Part shown: positions 1-6,809 of the stretch, one piece after another
Position numbering within the stretch: the first letter of the stretch is position 1
Layout: the number at the start of each line of letters is the position of its first letter
NCBI GenBank assembly: GCA_028290685.1
Contig: JAQGJI010000164.1
Coordinates: 1 to 12,425 of the forward strand
From: Devosia sp.
GTDB lineage: Bacteria; Pseudomonadota; Alphaproteobacteria; Rhizobiales; Devosiaceae
DNA: 12,425 nt
Direction: 5' to 3'
Made by a program: the position numbers and the translations under genes
The notes under the pieces: generated by a model
The model's input: the letters and a program-made list of their open reading frames with translations, nothing else
Told to the model about the DNA's origin: nothing
Databases searched by the model: none

Positions 1-126
1 AAGGAAATCATGGCCAACTGCGCAACCGACGCCAGCCATGCGCACGAGGCCACGAGCGGCACCGATCTGGCGGCGGTATTTGAGGAAATCGGCCGCAACC
101 TGTCATCGCTGCGCGTAACGCAGTAG
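1..126 (+). CDS. TadG-like pilus assembly protein, C-terminal end (partial)
   Basis: The reading frame is open from the left edge to a TAG at 124-126 and gives 41 residues, beginning KEIMANCATDAS and ending NLSSLRVTQ. A Cys-Ala-Thr followed by a short stretch, then an L-x-x-x-F-x-x-I-G-x-x-L-x-x-L-R pattern at the extreme C-terminus, is typical of the VWA-domain TadG proteins of alphaproteobacterial Flp/Tad pili, which lie in the inner membrane and periplasm. Only the tail is visible, so membrane segments and VWA metal site cannot be checked. It is the only gene here unrelated to sugar metabolism and probably marks the chromosomal flank. Family assignment is by recalled pattern; another VWA/TadE-like protein is possible. 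Confidence 0.6.
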   Translation, partial: KEIMANCATDASHAHEATSGTDLAAVFEEIGRNLSSLRVTQ

Positions 127-148
127 CAGCACATAGTCCGGCGGGTGA

Positions 149-193
149 TGGCACCACCTCTCGGGATCGAACCGAGGACCTCTCGATCCACAG
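149..193 (-). tRNA. Displaced 3' half of a tRNA (fragment)
   Basis: Read on the minus strand, a 5-bp T-stem (CTCGG/CCGAG, plus-strand 160-164 and 172-176) encloses the consensus T-loop TTCGATC. Exactly seven acceptor bases, a discriminator G and an encoded CCA follow, ending at 149. Upstream is a five-base variable loop AGGTC, then TCGAG as the 3' anticodon-stem strand and a loop reading CTGTGGA; in that register the anticodon would be GTG, but the discriminator G does not suit a bacterial tRNA-His. The 5' anticodon-stem strand does not pair and no D-arm or 5' acceptor strand is present, so this is not a complete tRNA. Such 3' halves are commonly left by tyrosine integrases that use tRNA genes as attachment sites. 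Confidence 0.5.
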
Positions 194-531
194 ACCCTCG
201 ACGGGCTGGGTGCAAAGATTTATTGACCCAAGGCAACATATTGCAATGGCCGCTTTCGGGATCTTCGCCGCGGCGGCGTATGGCTGACAAGGGGCCGCTG
301 GCTGTCAATCCAGTGTAGCTATGTGCGCAGATGAACTACCGAACAGCTTGTGGCTAGTCCGAGCCTGACCGGGTAGCGTCTATCGTCCGACCAAGCAGTT
401 GGTGCAGCCCATCGGGGTGACGGTTTCGTGCGGACGGGCTGTTCTCATCGATAACCCCAGTGAGCTTTTCCTTCCCAAACTTTGACAACGAACGCGTGCC
501 AGCCGGGAATCCGGAAGCCTGCGTTTTGTGG
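194..531. other. Intergenic stretch with no recognised gene
   Basis: I see no credible gene in this stretch. A minus-strand open frame covers its right part (380-868) but runs antisense into the IclR gene and is rich in Arg and Ser, as expected for a shadow frame. A plus-strand open stretch of about 38 codons ends at a TGA near 484 and has no recognisable motif or start signal. A TTGACA hexamer at 482-487 lacks a convincing -10 partner. Confidence 0.5.
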
Positions 532-562
532 TTGACACGGGGTAACCTCTAGGTCTCACTAT
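532..562 (+). promoter_or_regulatory. Candidate sigma-70-type promoter of the catabolic operon
   Basis: A consensus -35 hexamer TTGACA lies at 532-537, with a weak -10 candidate CACTAT at 557-562 and a 19-base spacer, longer than ideal. The predicted start would be near 568-570, just before the inverted repeat at 573-590, so a regulator bound there would block the start of transcription. A second TTGACA at 482-487 is a less likely alternative because its -10 partner is poorer. Confidence 0.35.
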
Positions 563-572
563 TGGGACAACA

Positions 573-590
573 TGTTCCACCAATGGAACA
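573..590. promoter_or_regulatory. Perfect inverted repeat, candidate IclR-type operator
   Basis: The arms TGTTCCA (573-579) and TGGAACA (584-590) are perfectly complementary around a 4-base spacer CCAA, and partial symmetry continues outward (GAC and GTC). It lies between the candidate promoter and the IclR gene start at 714. IclR-family proteins bind short A/T- and G/C-mixed inverted repeats of this size, often next to their own genes, so autoregulation and control of the downstream operon is the simplest reading. Binding is inferred, not shown. Confidence 0.5.
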
Positions 591-650
591 ATTCGTCTCG
601 GAAAGAGGCGACGAGGAGACAGCTCTTGCAGCGGGAAACCGTATTGATAG

Positions 651-673
651 GGCGTTCGCTGCACGCGAACGCC
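651..673 (+). promoter_or_regulatory. Strong hairpin in the leader of the IclR gene
   Basis: The arms GGCGTTCGC (651-659) and GCGAACGCC (665-673) form a perfect 9-bp, GC-rich stem with a 5-base loop TGCAC, 40 bases upstream of the preferred ATG. No T-tract follows (the next bases are AAGGGTGTTTGC), so it is not a normal intrinsic terminator. It could be a second operator, an attenuator, or a structure that shapes mRNA stability or access to the start codon. The GTG at 678 lies 4 bases after it. Confidence 0.5.
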
Positions 674-713
674 AAGGGTGTTTGCTTGCCAAGATGCTCG
701 GCGAGAGTGGCCC

Positions 714-1502
714 ATGTCCAGCATTAGGCGGGCCATCCAAGTGCTCGACCTCCTAGCGCGCAAGGGAGCTCTGGGCGTGCGCGCGGTGGCGCAACACTTG
801 GCGCTGCCGGTCGGATCTGTGCACCGCTTGCTGCTTGACCTCGCACTCGAGAACGTTGTTGAGCGCAATGCCGATGGTGCCTGGCAAATGTCCTACCGAC
901 TGCTGGAGATCAGTGACCTACAGCTTGATGGCGTCGGCATACCGCGCCTTGCCCGGCCGTCCTGCGAGATCATCGCCGAACAAACGGGTGAGACCGTCAA
1001 TATCAACGTTCTGAGCGGAGACGCGTGCGTCTGCATTGATAAAATCCGGGGCAGCGAGGGAATGCAACTCGACTGGCGGATCGGTTCGCGCGGCCCACTC
1101 TATTGCGGTGGCAGTGCCAAAGCGATGTTGGCCTTCTTGCCCGTGACCGATCAGGTTCGCGTCGCCAACGATCCGAAGACGCAATTCACTGCGCATACCC
1201 TGATCGACGCCTCTGCCCTGCTAGTTGAACTCAAGCACATCCGTCAACGCGGCTATTCCGTCGACAACCAGGAAATGGTGATGGGTGTGTTCTGCGTCGG
1301 CGTTCCGATTGTTGACCGCACCGGCCGGCCGGTGGCCGCGGTCAGCATCTCTGGCCCCTCACCCAAGGCACCCGGCGACAGCGTCGACTTGCTGGTTGCC
1401 GACCTCACTCGGGTTTGCACGCTGGTCAGCCGCCGGCTCGGTTATTCCGGCACATGGCCGCCGCAGCCGGCAAGTGCCCCTGCCCTGATGACGGCTCACT
1501 AG
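714..1502 (+). CDS. IclR-family transcriptional regulator
   Basis: A 262-residue protein with the usual IclR layout and length. Residues about 1-60 form the winged helix-turn-helix (MSSIRRAIQVLDLLARKG, then AVAQHLALPVGSVHRLLLDL), and about 75-250 form the effector-binding domain, including GPLYCGGSAKAMLAF near 128-141 and GVPIVDRTGRPVAAVSISGP near 196-215. I chose ATG at 714 because family members usually begin just before the S-x-x-R-A-x-x-V-L-D-L-L segment; a GTG at 678 would add 12 residues right after the leader hairpin and cannot be excluded. It leads the operon and is followed 9 bases later by rhaM, so it probably represses or activates the rhamnose genes in response to a pathway sugar acid. 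The effector is inferred from context only. Confidence 0.9.
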   Translation: MSSIRRAIQVLDLLARKGALGVRAVAQHLALPVGSVHRLLLDLALENVVERNADGAWQMSYRLLEISDLQLDGVGIPRLARPSCEIIAEQTGETVNINVLSGDACVCIDKIRGSEGMQLDWRIGSRGPLYCGGSAKAMLAFLPVTDQVRVANDPKTQFTAHTLIDASALLVELKHIRQRGYSVDNQEMVMGVFCVGVPIVDRTGRPVAAVSISGPSPKAPGDSVDLLVADLTRVCTLVSRRLGYSGTWPPQPASAPALMTAH

Positions 1503-1511
1503 GAGAAGAAC

Positions 1512-1817
1512 ATGCGTTCAGCCTGGGTCATGAAGCTCAAGCCTGGCCAAGACGCCGAGTACAAGCGCAAGCATGACGAGATCTGGCCGGAAATGGTGGC
1601 GCTGCTGAAGAGCCAGGGCGTCCATAATTACTCAATCTACCGCTATGGCCTGCTGCTGTTCGCTTACCTTGAACGGCCCGCGGACGCTCCGTCCCCGACC
1701 GAAGCCGTTGACCCGGTGGTGCTCAGGTGGTGGCAGTGGATGGAGCCGCACATGGAAACTCACCCCGACGCACGCCCGGTGGCCGAACCGGTCGAAGAAA
1801 TGTTCAGGCTGGACTGA
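1512..1817 (+). CDS. rhaM: L-rhamnose mutarotase
   Basis: This 101-residue protein is a close match in length and pattern to E. coli RhaM as I recall it. It has YKRKHDEIWPE (catalytic His at residue 21), then a G-V-H-N-Y-S-I-Y segment, a hydrophobic LLLFAYLE strand, an RWWQWM motif at 72-77 and a C-terminal PVAEPVEEMFRLD. The family interconverts the alpha and beta anomers of L-rhamnose in the cytoplasm, supplying the form used by the next enzyme. An AGGAG ribosome site at 1501-1505 overlaps the end of the IclR gene. Its presence is the best single pointer to a 6-deoxy-sugar substrate for the operon, although related mutarotases also appear in L-fucose loci. Confidence 0.9.
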   Translation: MRSAWVMKLKPGQDAEYKRKHDEIWPEMVALLKSQGVHNYSIYRYGLLLFAYLERPADAPSPTEAVDPVVLRWWQWMEPHMETHPDARPVAEPVEEMFRLD

Positions 1818-1821
1818 CACC

Positions 1822-2709
1822 ATGGCCAAGCTTCAGGTAGTTGATCCCCACATCCATCTTTGGGACCTTTGGACCCGGCTCTACCCCCATTTCGAGACGC
1901 CCGCCAAGGGCGGCGCCAACGCTGCGATCTGCCGCTCCTACTTGCTGGATGAGTATCGCAGCGAAGGCGCCGACGCGGTCGAGGTGGTTGGGGCGGTGCA
2001 TGTCGAGGCATTTCCGACCGAGCCGGTGCGCGAGACCGAGACGCTGCAGCGCGTGGCGGACGACACCGACCTGCCTCTGGTGTTCGTCGGCAATGGTGAC
2101 CTGACGTCGCTGGAATTTCCCGCACTCCTTGACCGGCACCAGGCGTTCCCGATTTTCCGTGGCATCCGCCAGGTTGTAAACATGCACCCTGAGCCGGCAC
2201 GCAATTATGTGTCGCGCGACCTGATGGCGGAGCCACGCTTTCTTGAGGGGCTGCGCGAACTCGGCCGCCGCGGCCTCAGCTTTGATCTGCAGCTCTATCC
2301 GCACCAGATGGCGGCTGCGGCGGGGCTGGCCGCTCAGGCCCCCGACACGCAGATCATCCTCAATCATGCCGGGATGTGGGCGGATCGCGATCTTGCGGGA
2401 TGGCAGCAATGGAAAGCGGGCATGCGCCTGCTCGCGGCGCGCCCCAACGTCAGCGCCAAGATCAGCGGCATCGGCATGCTGGACAACCAGTGGACGATCG
2501 AAAGCGCGCGGCCGCTGGTGTTGGAAAGTCTTGAGGCCTTCGGCGCCGGTCGCGTGATGTTTGCATCCAATTTTCCCGTCGACAAACTCCATGCAAGCTT
2601 TGCCGCGGTGTGGCTCGCCTTTGATGCAATTACCTCCCGCTGCACCGAGGCAGAACGGGGAGCGATGTTCCGCGACAATGCCAGATCATTCTACCGCATG
2701 GCGGCCTGA
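1822..2709 (+). CDS. Amidohydrolase-family sugar lactonase (probable L-rhamnono-lactonase)
   Basis: A 295-residue protein of the amidohydrolase_2 / COG3618 type. The N-terminal metal motif VDPHIHLWD (residues 7-15) is present, followed by the central FDLQLYPHQM, NHAGMW and the late ASNFPVDK strand with its Asp, in the order expected for a TIM-barrel hydrolase. Family members open sugar-acid lactones such as L-fucono- and L-rhamnono-1,4-lactone. The frame stays open further upstream (to 1645), but that part overlaps rhaM and looks like a shadow, so ATG at 1822 is chosen, 4 bases after the rhaM stop. No clear Shine-Dalgarno precedes it, so translation is probably coupled to rhaM. The exact lactone is inferred from neighbours. 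Confidence 0.82.
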   Translation: MAKLQVVDPHIHLWDLWTRLYPHFETPAKGGANAAICRSYLLDEYRSEGADAVEVVGAVHVEAFPTEPVRETETLQRVADDTDLPLVFVGNGDLTSLEFPALLDRHQAFPIFRGIRQVVNMHPEPARNYVSRDLMAEPRFLEGLRELGRRGLSFDLQLYPHQMAAAAGLAAQAPDTQIILNHAGMWADRDLAGWQQWKAGMRLLAARPNVSAKISGIGMLDNQWTIESARPLVLESLEAFGAGRVMFASNFPVDKLHASFAAVWLAFDAITSRCTEAERGAMFRDNARSFYRMAA

Positions 2710-2742
2710 GAGCCGCGACAGACGACCGAAGAGGAGACGTTC

Positions 2743-3927
2743 GTGAAGATCAAGAGCATCCGCGCTTTCGCCATAACCAACCCCATCGCCGGGGGCACTT
2801 ACGAGGAGGCCAAGCAGCAGGGCACCGCACGCCGGGCGCCGTGGACCAAGGACGCGGAAGTTGCCAACCCGATGTCGCGATATCCGCGCTACAAGGCCCT
2901 GCGCGCGTCTTGGCAAAGCAAGTTTCCCGCTGTTGGCGTGATCGTCACCGCCGACGACGGCTCCTGGGGCTTTGGCACTGCCAGTTACGGACAGCCCACC
3001 ATCTCGGTCATCAACGATCATATCGCCCCACTGCTTGAAGGCGAGAACGCGCTCGCAACTGAAAAGCTGTGGGACATGATGATGCGCATCGTGTCACCTT
3101 ATTCATCCTCCGGCCTTGCGGCCTATGCGATCAGCGGCATCGATCTGGCCCTGTGGGACCTCAAGGGCAAGGTCCTCAACCTGCCGGTGTATGAACTCGC
3201 CGGTGGTGCGGCCCGTGACCGACAGTTTTGCTACGCGACCGGCAATGACACCGACTGGCATATGGAATTGGGCTTCAAGGCGACCAAGCTCGCCTGCCCC
3301 TATGGCACCGCGGACGGGCTTGAAGCGCTCGACAAGAATGAGGAATTCGTGGGCAAGGCGCGCGAGCTGATCGGCCCTCATATCGAGCTGATGCTGGATT
3401 GCTGGATGGCGTTCGACGTCGAGTTCGCTGTGCGGCTGGCGCATCGGCTGCAGCCATTCAAGCTCAAGTGGATGGAAGACTGCCTGATCCCCGAGGATCA
3501 CACCTCCCACAAGGCATTGCGCGAGCGGCTGCCCTGGCAGACGCTGACCACCGGTGAGCACTGGTACACGCCCTATACCTTCTTCGAGGCGGCCAAGGAC
3601 CGGGTCGTCGACATCTTCCAGCCCGACATCCACTGGGTGGGCGGCTTCACGGCAGTGCAGAAGATCGCGGCGATAGCCGACGCCGCGGGGCTAGAGGTGA
3701 TCTGCCACGCCGGCATGAACACGCCCTATGGCCAGCATTTCAACTTCAGCTCCACGAACAGCCGCTGGGGCGAATTTTTCGTCGGCGGCGCTCCCGGCCA
3801 GCCGCTGAAGCAAACCAATAACTATCCGGGCATGGCAGTGCCCGAGAACGGCTACGTGGTGGTCAGCGACGAACCCGGCTTCGGCCACGGCCTGTCGCTG
3901 GGCGCCATCGAGAAGATGGCGCTTTAG
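2743..3927 (+). CDS. Enolase-superfamily sugar-acid dehydratase (L-rhamnonate dehydratase-like)
   Basis: A 394-residue mandelate racemase/muconate lactonizing enzyme homologue starting at GTG, with GAGGAG at 2731-2736. The N-terminal capping domain ends with SGIDLALWDLKGK (131-143). The barrel carries metal ligands D219 (LMLDCWM), E245 (KWMEDCL) and E272 (TTGEH), and a D295/H322 pair spaced 27 residues apart, as I recall for the acid-base dyad of E. coli RhmD. Such enzymes dehydrate L-rhamnonate to 2-keto-3-deoxy-L-rhamnonate. It is not a typical RhmD: where E. coli RhmD has NHW near residue 33, this protein has APW (residues 32-34), so the substrate pocket may differ (L-fuconate or another aldonate is possible). 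It lies between the lactonase and the transporter genes. Confidence 0.85.
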   Translation: MKIKSIRAFAITNPIAGGTYEEAKQQGTARRAPWTKDAEVANPMSRYPRYKALRASWQSKFPAVGVIVTADDGSWGFGTASYGQPTISVINDHIAPLLEGENALATEKLWDMMMRIVSPYSSSGLAAYAISGIDLALWDLKGKVLNLPVYELAGGAARDRQFCYATGNDTDWHMELGFKATKLACPYGTADGLEALDKNEEFVGKARELIGPHIELMLDCWMAFDVEFAVRLAHRLQPFKLKWMEDCLIPEDHTSHKALRERLPWQTLTTGEHWYTPYTFFEAAKDRVVDIFQPDIHWVGGFTAVQKIAAIADAAGLEVICHAGMNTPYGQHFNFSSTNSRWGEFFVGGAPGQPLKQTNNYPGMAVPENGYVVVSDEPGFGHGLSLGAIEKMAL

Positions 3928-3966
3928 CCGGCAAGGACGGGAAAGTACAAAAAGGAGGAAAGTGAA

Positions 3967-5745
3967 GTGACAATCAAGCTGAGAAAGACCCCGATGGGCA
4001 GCGCCCTCGCGCTGTTCGCCGGAATGATGATGGCGTCAACGGCGATGGCGCAGGTCCAAGACATACCGCGCCACGAGACGCTGGTGCTGACCCCGTGGGG
4101 CGACCAGCCGGCGCAGCTCGCAAACATCGAAAACTGGCACCCCTACATCACCTCGATTACGCATCAGCGCGATGCGATGCAGTTCACTGTCAACGAGATG
4201 CTGTTCTATACCAACCTCAATACTGGCGAGTTGATCCCGTGGCAGGCGGAAAGCTTCGAATACACCGACGACTTCACCAGCGCCACAATCCGTCTGCGTG
4301 AGGGCGTGGAATGGTCGGACGGGGAGGCGTTTACCGCCGAAGACGTAAAGTTCACGCTCGAAGCAGTCGCCGAGGCTCCGCCGGAAGTGGGTGTCTCCTC
4401 CAGCTACAAAGAGTGGGTCGATAGTGTCGACGTGACCGATCCGTTGACCGCCGTGATCAACTTCAAGAAGCCGGCACCCCGCTTCGTCCGCGACTTCCTT
4501 GCGCTCGGCCACGAGAACCACTACCCGATCCTGCCTAGCCACATCTGGCAGGGCCAAGACATGGCGACCTTCACCAACTACGACATCGCCAAGGGCTGGC
4601 CAGTGGGCACGGGCGCCTACAAGCTCGTCAGCTCCACCAACCAGCAAGAGATCTTCGATCGCCGCGACGACTGGTGGGGTGCCAAGACCAGCTTCCAGGA
4701 TCTCCCGGCGCCCAAGCGCATCGTGATCGTGCCGGTATCGAGCGACGACGCCATGGGACAGCTGCACATCGCCAACCAGGTGGATGGGGGCCGTCAGCTT
4801 CTGATCGGCACCTTTGAAGCAGCGCGCGCCCAGAACGACAAGCTGACCTCCTGGAATGCCGAGGGTCCGAACTGGGGCGCTCCAGACGGCTGCGACTACT
4901 CGCTGATCTTCAACAATCTCAAGGAACCCTGGAACGATGTGAACCTGCATCGAGCGGTGGCCCATGCCATCGATCGCGAGGAGCTCAACGACATCGGCTA
5001 CGAGGGCTCGCAGAAGCCGGTGACCTTCGCCTTTTCCGGCTACATGGCCGGAACCTACCTTGGCGAGGGCAGCCCCTTACAGGCCGTGCTCGACAAGCAC
5101 GCCATCGACAATCCATCGATGGAGCTGGTCGATGAGTACATGGGCAAGGCAGGCTATGCCCGCAATGGAGATGGTGTGTGGGCCAAGGACGGCACTCCCT
5201 TGGAGTTCAACGTCCGCACGCCGGCCTTTATCCAGCCGATCCTCGCGCCGCTGACACAGCAGCTCAAGGAGGCCGGATTTGATGCTCGGCAGGCTCCGGT
5301 GGACGATACCTGGCTGCCTGACATCACCAACGGCAACTTCGATACCATGGTCTTTGTCCATTGCGGCAGCCTCTCCGAGCCGCTCGAAACCATCAAGGAC
5401 TTCCATTCGAAGTTTTCGCGACCACTGGGCACGGCGATCCCGTATTCAATAGCAGGATCACGCTACAGCAATCCCGAGCTCGACTCGATCATCGACCGCA
5501 TGGAGGTGGTTCCCGCCTCGCCCGATCCGGAATCCGCCTACATGAAGGATGCCGTCGCCGCGCTTGATATCATCATGCGAGACCTGCCCCAGATCGACCT
5601 CCTCGAAGAATTCCATGTGGTGACCTTCAACAACACCTACTGGACGGGATGGCCCTCCGCCGAAGACCCGTATGTGGCGCCCTATACGCCATGGGAAGCC
5701 TTCAACCTGGTGATCCACAATCTACAGCCGACCGGCGTGCAGTAA
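3967..5745 (+). CDS. Family 5 (Opp/Dpp-type) extracellular solute-binding protein
   Basis: A 592-residue secreted binding protein. The start is GTG at 3967, set 8 bases after a perfect AAGGAGG (3952-3958). A signal peptide is clear: KLRK, a hydrophobic core, and a cleavage site after AMA at residue 28. There is no lipobox cysteine, so it should be a free periplasmic protein as usual in Gram-negatives. The family signature appears as IRLREGVEWSDGEAFTAEDVKFTLE, preceded by LTPW and followed by a hinge region with LHRAVAHAIDREEL. The family binds peptides, nickel, opines and also oligosaccharides. Flanking sugar genes favour a rhamnose-containing ligand, but nothing in the sequence alone fixes it. 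It is followed by a 59-base gap before the permease genes. Confidence 0.9.
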   Translation: MTIKLRKTPMGSALALFAGMMMASTAMAQVQDIPRHETLVLTPWGDQPAQLANIENWHPYITSITHQRDAMQFTVNEMLFYTNLNTGELIPWQAESFEYTDDFTSATIRLREGVEWSDGEAFTAEDVKFTLEAVAEAPPEVGVSSSYKEWVDSVDVTDPLTAVINFKKPAPRFVRDFLALGHENHYPILPSHIWQGQDMATFTNYDIAKGWPVGTGAYKLVSSTNQQEIFDRRDDWWGAKTSFQDLPAPKRIVIVPVSSDDAMGQLHIANQVDGGRQLLIGTFEAARAQNDKLTSWNAEGPNWGAPDGCDYSLIFNNLKEPWNDVNLHRAVAHAIDREELNDIGYEGSQKPVTFAFSGYMAGTYLGEGSPLQAVLDKHAIDNPSMELVDEYMGKAGYARNGDGVWAKDGTPLEFNVRTPAFIQPILAPLTQQLKEAGFDARQAPVDDTWLPDITNGNFDTMVFVHCGSLSEPLETIKDFHSKFSRPLGTAIPYSIAGSRYSNPELDSIIDRMEVVPASPDPESAYMKDAVAALDIIMRDLPQIDLLEEFHVVTFNNTYWTGWPSAEDPYVAPYTPWEAFNLVIHNLQPTGVQ

Positions 5746-5765
5746 CGCACCGGCTCCACCGTGCG
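5746..5765 (+). other. Small stem-loop between binding protein and permease genes
   Basis: CGCAC (5746-5750) pairs with GTGCG (5761-5765) across a 10-base loop directly after the stop codon of the binding protein. It has no T-tract and is short, so it is unlikely to stop transcription. Stem-loops in this position often slow mRNA decay so that the binding protein is made in excess over the membrane subunits. The pairing is weak enough to be chance. Confidence 0.25.
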
Positions 5766-5804
5766 GCCCCCTTGCCGCCCGTACCCTTGCTTCCCTGAGG
5801 TTAG

Positions 5805-6809
5805 ATGAACAACGAACTCCTGCGTTACATCGCTTCACGCTTCGCCCAGTTGATGCTCATCGTGTTCGTGGCGGTGAGCATCAACTTCATCATTCCACGG
5901 CTGCTTCCGGGCGATCCCGTCCAGACAGCATTGGCGCGCTTGCAATCCACCGGTGGCGCCCAGAACTTGGATATCCAGGCGATTTCGGCATCGTATCGAG
6001 CGCGCTACGGCCTCGACGCGCCTCTCTGGCAGCAATACATCAACTACTGGAGCGACCTGTTCACGCTTGATCTTGGGGTCTCGTTCGCGAACTTCCCCGA
6101 GCAGGTCTCGACCATGATCGGCAACGCCCTGCCCTGGTCCGTGGGGCTGCTGACGCTTGCCACACTGATCGCTTTCGTGACCGGCTCGCTGCTTGGAGCG
6201 CGCCTCGCCTGGCCTCGGTCCGGGCCCGTCATAAAATCGGTAGTGCCGCTGATGATGATACTCACCTCCATTCCGTTCTATCTGCTCGCGATCATCCTCG
6301 TTTACCTGTTCGCGGTGGTGTTGAAGTGGCTTCCCCCGGCGGGCGGCGTGGACACCACGCGCATCATGCGGCTCGACTGGGCGACCACAGAAGATGTGCT
6401 GCGGCACGCATTGCTTCCCTGCCTCGCCATCGTGCTCGGCAACATTGGCTTCTGGGCGCTCGGCATGCGCAGCCAGATGGTGTCGGTGCTTGGCGAAGAT
6501 TACATCACCTTTGCCGAAGCCAAGGGCCTGCATCCGCGGCGTATCTTTATCTGGTACGGCATGCGTAACGCCTTGCTCGCACAAGTGACCGCACTGGCGC
6601 TGTCGCTCGGTTCGGTAGTGTCGGGCGCGGTACTCGTTGAAGTCATCTTCAACTACCCCGGGCTGGGCTCGCTGCTCTATGTCGCGATCCGCGGCCAGGA
6701 CTACTTCGTCATCCAGGGTGTGGTGCTGATGCTCATCGTCTCGCTGGCGGTGCTGCTGTTCATCGTCGACCTGCTCTATCCGCTACTCGATCCGAGGATT
6801 CGGCGATGA
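5805..6809 (+). CDS. ABC transporter permease, DppB/OppB type
   Basis: A 334-residue inner-membrane protein. The N-terminus (RYIASRFAQLMLIVFVAVSINFIIPRLLPGDP) is the typical first helix plus the conserved PGDP motif of DppB-like subunits. Further hydrophobic segments lie near 112-131, 145-175, 200-220, 260-285 and 303-325. The cytoplasmic EAA-type loop, which contacts an ATPase, is at about 237-262 (FAEAKGLHPRR through RNALLAQV). A GAGG at 5797-5800 is the only ribosome-site candidate. Its stop codon overlaps the next gene's start by four bases (ATGA), so the two permeases are probably made in equal amounts and pair as a heterodimer. Confidence 0.9.
   Translation: MNNELLRYIASRFAQLMLIVFVAVSINFIIPRLLPGDPVQTALARLQSTGGAQNLDIQAISASYRARYGLDAPLWQQYINYWSDLFTLDLGVSFANFPEQVSTMIGNALPWSVGLLTLATLIAFVTGSLLGARLAWPRSGPVIKSVVPLMMILTSIPFYLLAIILVYLFAVVLKWLPPAGGVDTTRIMRLDWATTEDVLRHALLPCLAIVLGNIGFWALGMRSQMVSVLGEDYITFAEAKGLHPRRIFIWYGMRNALLAQVTALALSLGSVVSGAVLVEVIFNYPGLGSLLYVAIRGQDYFVIQGVVLMLIVSLAVLLFIVDLLYPLLDPRIRR

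Noticed and set aside
562..756. Small plus-strand frame (64 codons) across the leader
   Set aside because: It runs through the operator-like repeat and hairpin and into the IclR gene in another frame, and I found no supporting ribosome site or similarity.
380..868. Minus-strand open frame of 162 codons upstream of the IclR gene
   Set aside because: It overlaps the IclR HTH region, is rich in Arg and Ser, and has no motif or start signal.
1320..1333. 14-base perfect palindrome ACCGGCCGGCCGGT
   Set aside because: It lies inside the IclR coding sequence and encodes the conserved TGRPV turn; GC-rich codon use explains it.
1645..1821. N-terminal extension of the lactonase frame
   Set aside because: It overlaps rhaM in another frame and gives a Trp/Arg/Thr-rich sequence unlike the family; the metal motif starts 7 residues after the ATG at 1822.
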